Shown here piece by piece: positions 1-4,179 of a stretch of DNA of 5,859 nucleotides. Source of the stretch: Patescibacteria group bacterium (lineage in GTDB: Bacteria > Patescibacteriota > Minisyncoccia > UBA6257 > UBA11618); assembly GCA_003539915.1 (NCBI GenBank), contig DPNX01000032.1, positions 1-5,859 of the forward strand, written 5' to 3'. Position numbers and translations under genes: made by a program. Position 1 is the first letter of the stretch; every line of letters starts with the position of its first letter. Below the pieces are notes generated by a model. That model was not told the origin of the DNA. It did not search any database and saw only the letters and a list, made by a program, of their open reading frames with translations.

Positions 1-175
1 TATTAAGAGAGTTGTCTATTTTAGATAATGGCAGCTTAGCCACCCACCTCTCCAAATAATCTGAAATGGTTACATGACCCTCCCCTTCCTGTACACGAGG
101 CAGTGAACGAGCCATTAAATAAATAATAACTGATAGGCTGGTAATAAAGAATATTTGGAGAATAAAATCGTACAT
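1..175 (-). CDS. Small single-pass membrane protein, function unknown (3' end outside window)
   Basis: The frame is open from an ATG at 175 to the left edge, giving 58 residues and no stop, so the C-terminus is missing. Residues 4-21 (from FILQIFF to VIIYLM) form one hydrophobic helix. A polar stretch follows with R23 and R27, then an acidic patch (QEGEGH) and an amphipathic segment (ISDYLERWVAKLP). An acidic N-terminus and basic residues after the helix suggest N-out, C-in topology; this is inference. The ATG is 3 bases after the tsf stop, so it is very probably the last or a later gene of the rpsB-tsf operon, translated by coupling; only a weak GAG lies upstream. I do not recognise a family. 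It is short, but the frame, operon position and clear membrane segment argue for a real gene. Confidence 0.68.
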   Translation of the reverse strand, partial: MYDFILQIFFITSLSVIIYLMARSLPRVQEGEGHVTISDYLERWVAKLPLSKIDNSLN

Positions 176-178
176 GGA

Positions 179-619
179 CTATATCTCGTAACGACAAAAT
201 TTCTCAATTTGAGTGTTTTCACCTGTCTTAGCAGCAACACCTTTAACCAATTGATCAATTGTCTGAGAGTCATCTTTTACAAAAGGTTGTTCTAATAGAG
301 CTTCGAGATCTTTAGGATTCAAGGCAGCAATATGCATTACCAAATCATGAGCTAGGTTTTTGAACTCGTCAGAACGAGCAACAAAGTCAGTTTCACAACG
401 CAACTCTAATAACACGCCTACGCGATTATTATGAATGTATGATTCAAGGATACCAGCACCAGTATTACGACCAGCACGCTTAGTAGCCTTGAGCAAACCT
501 TTTTCTTGAATAATTTCTCTAGCCTTGTCGAGATCACCTTGAGCTTCCTCTAAAGCTTTCCTGCAATCCATAACTCCGGCTCCAGTTTCATTTCTGAGCT
601 GTTTAACTAATTCAGTCAT
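179..619 (-). CDS. tsf: Elongation factor Ts, short form
   Basis: EF-Ts is the cytoplasmic nucleotide exchange factor that releases GDP from EF-Tu during elongation. The N-terminal UBA-like domain occupies about residues 1-50, with the family signature LRNETGAGVMDCRKAL at 8-23. The core follows, with the second signature ELRCETDFVAR at 72-82; T77-D78-F79 matches the conserved TDF that contacts EF-Tu. The protein ends with the family's usual closing strand (GENTQIEKF, 133-141). At 146 residues it is much shorter than E. coli EF-Ts (about 283) and also shorter than the single-core Thermus form (about 196), so one compact core is expected, possibly working as a dimer; that is inference from Thermus. 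The ATG lies 2 bases after the rpsB TAA with an A-rich upstream stretch and no Shine-Dalgarno, so translational coupling to rpsB is likely. Confidence 0.96.
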   Translation of the reverse strand: MTELVKQLRNETGAGVMDCRKALEEAQGDLDKAREIIQEKGLLKATKRAGRNTGAGILESYIHNNRVGVLLELRCETDFVARSDEFKNLAHDLVMHIAALNPKDLEALLEQPFVKDDSQTIDQLVKGVAAKTGENTQIEKFCRYEI

Positions 620-621
620 AA

Positions 622-1449
622 TTATTTTTTATTTTCTTCTTCTTTCGCCTCTTTTTCTTCCTTAGCAATTGTTGGTTTTGCTTGATCTAAAATAACCTCC
701 AATTTGTTCAAAATCCAAGTAATACTAGAACGAGCATTATCGTTACAAGGAACTGGGTACTTAATTGGTTGAGGATCACCATCAGTATTAATCAAACCAA
801 CAACAGGAATCTTCATTCTAATAGCCTCTCTAATAGCTGTCTCATGCTCTTCCACATCGAATACTAATAAAGTGGATGGTAGTTCTGTCATTTTTTCAAT
901 ACCACCAAAAAGACGTTCTAGTTTCTCTAATTGACGATCTAACATTAACTGCTCTTTCTTAGTATATTTATCCAATTCTCCAGACTCTTTATCAACTCTC
1001 AATTGACGAAGATAGTCTGTTCTCTTTTGAATAGTCTTGAAATTGGTAAGAGTTCCACCTAACCAACGCTCGGTAACATAAGGAAACTTATACTTCTCAA
1101 TGAAGTTAAGAACCATGTCTTTAATATTTGGCTTGGTGCTAACTACTAAGATAGTACCGCCTTCTTCTATTTTTTCTTTAAGGAATTCTCCAGCTTCATT
1201 TAACAACTCTTTAGTTTGCAGGATGTCAATAAGATCAATGCCTCTACGAGTACTAAAGATAAACTTACTCATCTTAGGATTGGTACGAGAGTGCTTGCGA
1301 CCAAACAAAACTCCGGCCTCAATCATCTCATCTACCAAAACCTTGTCTTCAGGAGAGAGCTGATCTTTAACAGCCGTTAATTGCTTAGGCTCATCAACCA
1401 TAGTAGTGGTTGGAGTGCCTTCTTGTTCTAATTCCTTTTCTGGAGTCAT
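622..1449 (-). CDS. rpsB: 30S ribosomal protein S2
   Basis: S2 is a 30S ribosomal protein that assembles late and sits near S1 and the 16S head-body hinge. The 275-residue product shows AGVLFGRKHSRTNPKM at 45-60, RWLGGTLTNF at 128-137, the coiled-coil insert at roughly 140-180, and the C-terminal signature from DGDPQPIKYPVP (223-234) to NDNARSS. The usual GH before the first signature is GR here, and the Trp of WNPKM is Thr, a form I associate with CPR S2 proteins. The tail (260-275) is Lys/Glu-rich. About 28 residues of low complexity precede the conserved part compared with E. coli S2. A start at Met17 (1401) is possible; neither ATG has a Shine-Dalgarno, and I keep the upstream one because a promoter-like pair lies just before it. 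tsf follows after 2 bases, the standard rpsB-tsf arrangement. Confidence 0.97.
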   Translation of the reverse strand: MTPEKELEQEGTPTTTMVDEPKQLTAVKDQLSPEDKVLVDEMIEAGVLFGRKHSRTNPKMSKFIFSTRRGIDLIDILQTKELLNEAGEFLKEKIEEGGTILVVSTKPNIKDMVLNFIEKYKFPYVTERWLGGTLTNFKTIQKRTDYLRQLRVDKESGELDKYTKKEQLMLDRQLEKLERLFGGIEKMTELPSTLLVFDVEEHETAIREAIRMKIPVVGLINTDGDPQPIKYPVPCNDNARSSITWILNKLEVILDQAKPTIAKEEKEAKEEENKK

Positions 1450-1457
1450 TGCTAGGA

Positions 1458-1486
1458 ATATTAATAAATTATCAACTTTGTTGCAA
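1458..1486 (-). promoter_or_regulatory. Possible promoter for rpsB-tsf
   Basis: On the minus strand a -35-like TTGCAA (1486-1481) is followed after 17 bases by a -10-like TAATAT (1463-1458). Each matches its sigma-70 consensus at 4 of 6 positions. Eight bases separate the -10 from the rpsB ATG at 1449, so a transcript would begin only one or two bases before the ATG. The element overlaps the 3' end of the glycosyltransferase gene. The region is AT-rich and such matches arise by chance, so this is tentative. Confidence 0.3.
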
Positions 1487-2560
1487 CTTTTTTAGGTGTT
1501 TGACAAGGGCAAGTTTAAAATTTCTAACCGCAAACCTTTCAGTAGACTGATTAATAGTTTTGGCATCAAATTTGTAATTAGAAAACTCTTTAACGGCATA
1601 GGCTAAGCATTCCGGGGTTTGTTGAGCAAAAAGCAGACCATTTTGACCATGATTAACGATATCTAAAGCTCCTCCTTGAGCAAAAGCAATGACAGGAGTA
1701 CCACAAGCTTGAGCCTCAATAGCAACCAGGCCAAAATCTTCTACCTGAGGAAAGATAAAAGCTCGAGCACCTGCATAAAGCCTTCTCATTTGATCATCGC
1801 TTTTTACAAAACCTAAAAACTCTATCTTGGGAGAGGTAGCTAGTTTTTTTAACCTATCTACCTCTGGACCCTGGCCAACAATTTTGAGAGGTAGTTTTAA
1901 TTTATTAAAAGCCTTAATAACTAGATCAAATTTTTTGTAATGGAGTAGTCTACCAGCAGCGAGGAAGTAGTTTTGTTTTCTTATGTGGGAATCAAGGTGA
2001 AAAATCTTAGTATTCAAAGGTGGGTGTAATATTTCTGCTGAACGCCCATAGCATTTTCTAATTCTCTTAGAAATATAATCCGAGATGGTTAATATTTTGT
2101 CAGGCTTCTGAGCAACTTTGAAATCCCATTGTTTTAGATAGTTTCGTAAAGGTCGAGTGAGAAGATTAAAATTCTTTATCTGAGGCGGAATATAACGATC
2201 CTCCCAAGCATAACGCAAAGGAGTGAAGCAGTAATGAAGATGTTTGGTAGGAGCTTGATAACTTATTCCTCGAGCATAACTAGCTCCAATAGAGATAATT
2301 AGATCATACTGATTACCAAGATCTAAACTCTCAATAGCTCTAGGCATTAAGGGGATAAACCAGCGATGATTATCTCTAGATAATTTGAAATCTAAGAAGC
2401 TGGTCTTTATAGTGGTATTATTAAATCTTTGACGAGTTTTCTGTTGATCATAAAAAATAGTGTAGAGTGAAGCTTGAGGAAACATGGTCGTAAAAATTTC
2501 TAGTACTCTCTCTCCACCTCCATATTGATTAAGATAATCGTAGACTAAAGCAATTTTCAT
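1472..2560 (-). CDS. GT4-family glycosyltransferase, WbaZ-like
   Basis: A cytoplasmic GT-B-fold retaining glycosyltransferase of 362 residues, probably moving a nucleotide-activated sugar (mannose in characterised WbaZ; the donor here is unknown) onto a lipid-linked glycan. The N-terminal acceptor domain opens with MKIALVYDYL and the GGGERVLE loop (14-21), and carries LHYCFTPLRYAWED (108-121), typical of the WbaZ-like branch. The C-terminal donor domain has AAGRLLHYKKFDLVIKAF (201-218), VGQGPE (228-233) and the GT4 EX7E motif, E274 to E282, inside EDFGLVAIEAQACGTPVI. The frame stays open 33 codons further upstream to 2659, but family proteins begin exactly at MKIALVYDYL, so I place the start at 2560. 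That ATG overlaps the ATG of the divergent sugar transferase by two bases. No Shine-Dalgarno is visible. The gene ends in tandem stops, TGA then TAA. rpsB starts 22 bases downstream on the same strand, so read-through into the ribosomal operon is likely. Confidence 0.92.
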   Translation of the reverse strand: MKIALVYDYLNQYGGGERVLEIFTTMFPQASLYTIFYDQQKTRQRFNNTTIKTSFLDFKLSRDNHRWFIPLMPRAIESLDLGNQYDLIISIGASYARGISYQAPTKHLHYCFTPLRYAWEDRYIPPQIKNFNLLTRPLRNYLKQWDFKVAQKPDKILTISDYISKRIRKCYGRSAEILHPPLNTKIFHLDSHIRKQNYFLAAGRLLHYKKFDLVIKAFNKLKLPLKIVGQGPEVDRLKKLATSPKIEFLGFVKSDDQMRRLYAGARAFIFPQVEDFGLVAIEAQACGTPVIAFAQGGALDIVNHGQNGLLFAQQTPECLAYAVKEFSNYKFDAKTINQSTERFAVRNFKLALVKHLKKLQQS

Positions 2561-3152
2561 GACTAAAAGGATATTAGATATTATTGGTTCTATTTTAGGT
2601 TTGCTTATTATAGCACCTTTCTCACCTTTTATTATTTTAGCTATAAAACTAGAGAGCAAGGGGTCAGCTATTATTGGTTTGGATAGGGTAAGTCAGGGCA
2701 AGATTATCAAACTCTATAAGTTCCGTACTATGATTGAAAATGCTCCAGCAATAGAAAAGGCCAGCCTCTTACATCTTAATGAAAGAAAAGATGGTCCTTT
2801 TTTCAAAATATCTAAAAACCCCTGCATTACCAAAACCGGTCGCTTCTTGAGGAAATTTCGTATTGATGAATTTCCTCAGTTAATTAATGTTTTAAAAAAT
2901 GAACTAACACTGGTTGGTCCCCGACCTCATAAGCCAGAAGAAGTAATTCACTATCCAGAAAGCTACCAGCATTTAATTCTAGCTAAGACGGGGGTGACTG
3001 GCCTTTCTCAGGTAAGTGGCTCCTCCAGCCTACCTTTTCTCAAAGAATTAGAACTTGATAGCTACTACCTCAAAAACCAATCTCTTTGGCTAGATTTGAA
3101 GACCATTACTAAGACCCTGTTGATATTGTTCTTTGATCCCACTGCGGTCTAG
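2559..3152 (+). CDS. Monotopic phosphoglycosyl transferase (bacterial sugar transferase, PglC-like)
   Basis: Transfers a phospho-sugar from a UDP-sugar to undecaprenyl phosphate at the inner membrane face, the first step of many surface glycan pathways. The 197 residues match the short, single-domain PglC-type form. Residues 5-29 are the hydrophobic reentrant helix with a Ser-Pro (22-23) at the expected kink. KFRTM is at 54-58, the catalytic Asp-Glu pair is D103-E104 in FRIDEFPQL, VGPRP is at 119-123, and GVTGLSQVSG is at 145-154. The C-terminal segment SYYLKNQSLWLDLKTI is typical. Near 143-155 the usual PGITGLWQVSGR pattern is changed: the Pro, Trp and final Arg are absent. An in-frame TAG at 2541 rules out a distant upstream start, and the family N-terminus (KRILDII) fits ATG 2559. 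No Shine-Dalgarno is seen. The pilin-like gene begins 15 bases after the stop. The sugar specificity cannot be read from the sequence. Confidence 0.94.
   Translation: MTKRILDIIGSILGLLIIAPFSPFIILAIKLESKGSAIIGLDRVSQGKIIKLYKFRTMIENAPAIEKASLLHLNERKDGPFFKISKNPCITKTGRFLRKFRIDEFPQLINVLKNELTLVGPRPHKPEEVIHYPESYQHLILAKTGVTGLSQVSGSSSLPFLKELELDSYYLKNQSLWLDLKTITKTLLILFFDPTAV
2607..2615 (-). promoter_or_regulatory. Extended -10 promoter candidate for the GT4-rpsB-tsf unit
   Basis: On the minus strand the bases read TGCTATAAT, a perfect extended -10 (TGnTATAAT). The hexamer at the matching -35 position (ATAATA) does not resemble TTGACA, which is tolerated at extended -10 promoters. Transcription would start near 2600, giving a leader of about 40 bases before the GT4 ATG at 2560. 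The motif lies inside codons 17-19 of the divergent sugar transferase, as it must, because the two genes leave no intergenic space. Confidence 0.5.
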
Positions 3153-3160
3153 TTTATAAT
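3133..3160 (+). promoter_or_regulatory. Promoter for the pilin-like gene, predicted leaderless start
   Basis: A -35-like TTGATC (3133-3138, 4 of 6) is followed after 16 bases by a perfect TATAAT (3155-3160). Seven bases separate the -10 from the ATG at 3168. With the usual initiation distance the first transcribed base would fall at or next to the A of the ATG, so the mRNA would have no leader. No Shine-Dalgarno is present, which agrees. The -35 overlaps the last codons of the sugar transferase gene. Confidence 0.6.
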
Positions 3161-3167
3161 TAAAGAC

Positions 3168-4178
3168 ATGAGAAAAAGAGCTGGGTTTACTTTAATTGAA
3201 CTCCTAATTTATATTGGAATATTTGCTATCTTAGCGGTATCTTTTTCTAGTATTTTAGTTACTTTTTCAAGAGTTACTGTTACTCAATCTTCGAGGAATG
3301 AAGTGTCATCTCAGTTAAGCTTTGTTATGCAAAGAATCCAGCGAATGGTTAGTGAATCTAGTCATGTAGTCGTTACCAGCTCAATTGAAGATACTGATCT
3401 AAATAAAACTTGGGATGAGGATGATAATAACTTAGGCACTGCTCAAAAATATCTAGTTTTAAAACTGCCTAGTGATGATAATAGTTCTAGCTCCAACACT
3501 ACTCCTACTATAATCTATACTGATGAAGGAGTGATAAAAGTGCGTAAAGGAAGAGGAGGTAGCAACTTTGTAATTAATGATCTAACAACCAATAAAGTGG
3601 TAGTTGATAAATTAGAGTTCACAAAGTTTGTTGATTATCCAGGTCGTGATTTAGTAGAGATTAATCTGACTCTTAGTTACAACAGTGAACAAGAGCAGCT
3701 AAAGGTTTCTCGAAAATTAGTCTTAGGAACTAGTAAGGCTTATGCCGCTGTCTTTGATACAGATCTTTTACCAGGTACTGATGGTGGAGCTAGTGTTGGT
3801 CAAGCTAGTAAAAAATGGGCTGATGCTCACTTCAGTGGTGATTTGACGGTAGGTCAGGAGGCGAAGGTTACAGCTCTTAAAGTGAGTGATAATGGTACTC
3901 CAATGAACGCTATATACAACGGACAGCTAACCGTAAATCCGCCTAATATCAGTGGTAATAGTAATAAAACATTCAGTGTTAGCCCTCCTCCCGGAGTCAT
4001 TCTTGAAAGTGGCGATCGTGCCTTCCTCACCCCCCACAAAAGTTTGGAAGCTGGCTTGGTCTTGATAGGGGCAACTATTAATGCTGAATCTAATAAGATT
4101 GAGGTAACAATAAGAAACACCGCTAGTGGTGATATTAACGGTGCTAGTAGAAACTGGTATTATCTTCTAATTAAATAA
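3168..4178 (+). CDS. Type IV pseudopilin-like protein with added C-terminal surface domains
   Basis: A 336-residue protein with a class III prepilin signal: basic leader MRKRAG, cleavage expected after G6, then FTLIELLIYIGIF, with Glu at mature position 5 (E11) and a hydrophobic helix to about residue 36. The following helix (SSRNEVSSQLSFVMQRIQRMVSE split at 41-63) and beta-rich region to about 188 resemble PulJ/GspJ-type minor pseudopilins. A Ser/Asn/Asp-rich loop lies at 102-112. The rest is unusual. Residues 190-228 (AYAAVFDTDLLPGTDGG, then GQASKKWADAHFSGDLTVG) resemble the G-x-A-x-K-x-W-x-D-A-x-x-S-G motif of phage tail fibres and surface repeats. Residues 246-336 look like a compact beta domain ending in WYYLLIK; from memory it resembles a C-terminal domain of phage virion and bacterial surface proteins. 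Export and display by a type IV pilus machine is inferred; none of its other genes are here. The gene is followed by a terminator inside the secA end. The exact role is unknown. Confidence 0.85.
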   Translation: MRKRAGFTLIELLIYIGIFAILAVSFSSILVTFSRVTVTQSSRNEVSSQLSFVMQRIQRMVSESSHVVVTSSIEDTDLNKTWDEDDNNLGTAQKYLVLKLPSDDNSSSSNTTPTIIYTDEGVIKVRKGRGGSNFVINDLTTNKVVVDKLEFTKFVDYPGRDLVEINLTLSYNSEQEQLKVSRKLVLGTSKAYAAVFDTDLLPGTDGGASVGQASKKWADAHFSGDLTVGQEAKVTALKVSDNGTPMNAIYNGQLTVNPPNISGNSNKTFSVSPPPGVILESGDRAFLTPHKSLEAGLVLIGATINAESNKIEVTIRNTASGDINGASRNWYYLLIK

Positions 4179-4179
4179 T

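Noticed and set aside
1100..1363. Plus-strand open frame of 87 codons
   Set aside because: It lies wholly antisense to conserved rpsB, resembles no protein and has no initiation signal.
1469..1474. Recoded TGA (Gly, as in Gracilibacteria and relatives)
   Set aside because: The only in-frame TGA ends the GT4 gene at its expected length and is followed directly by TAA; no gene carries an internal TGA. The window alone cannot fully exclude recoding, but nothing supports it.
2533..2538. GATAAT as a -10 for the sugar transferase
   Set aside because: It lacks an extended element and any -35 resemblance at the right spacing; in AT-rich DNA it is no better than chance, so no promoter is annotated for that gene.
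2561..2659. Extension of the GT4 reading frame 33 codons upstream to an ATG at 2659
   Set aside because: The added residues match no GT4 N-terminus, are antisense to the membrane helix of the sugar transferase, and the family start MKIALVYDYL is at 2560.
3732..3749. Signal peptidase I-like site (SKAYAA) in the middle of the pilin-like protein, suggesting a recent fusion of a secreted protein
   Set aside because: No hydrophobic core precedes it and the frame is continuous; the AxA pattern alone is too common to support this.
3854..4120. Minus-strand open frame of 88 codons
   Set aside because: Antisense to the pilin C-terminal domain, no recognisable product and no start signal.
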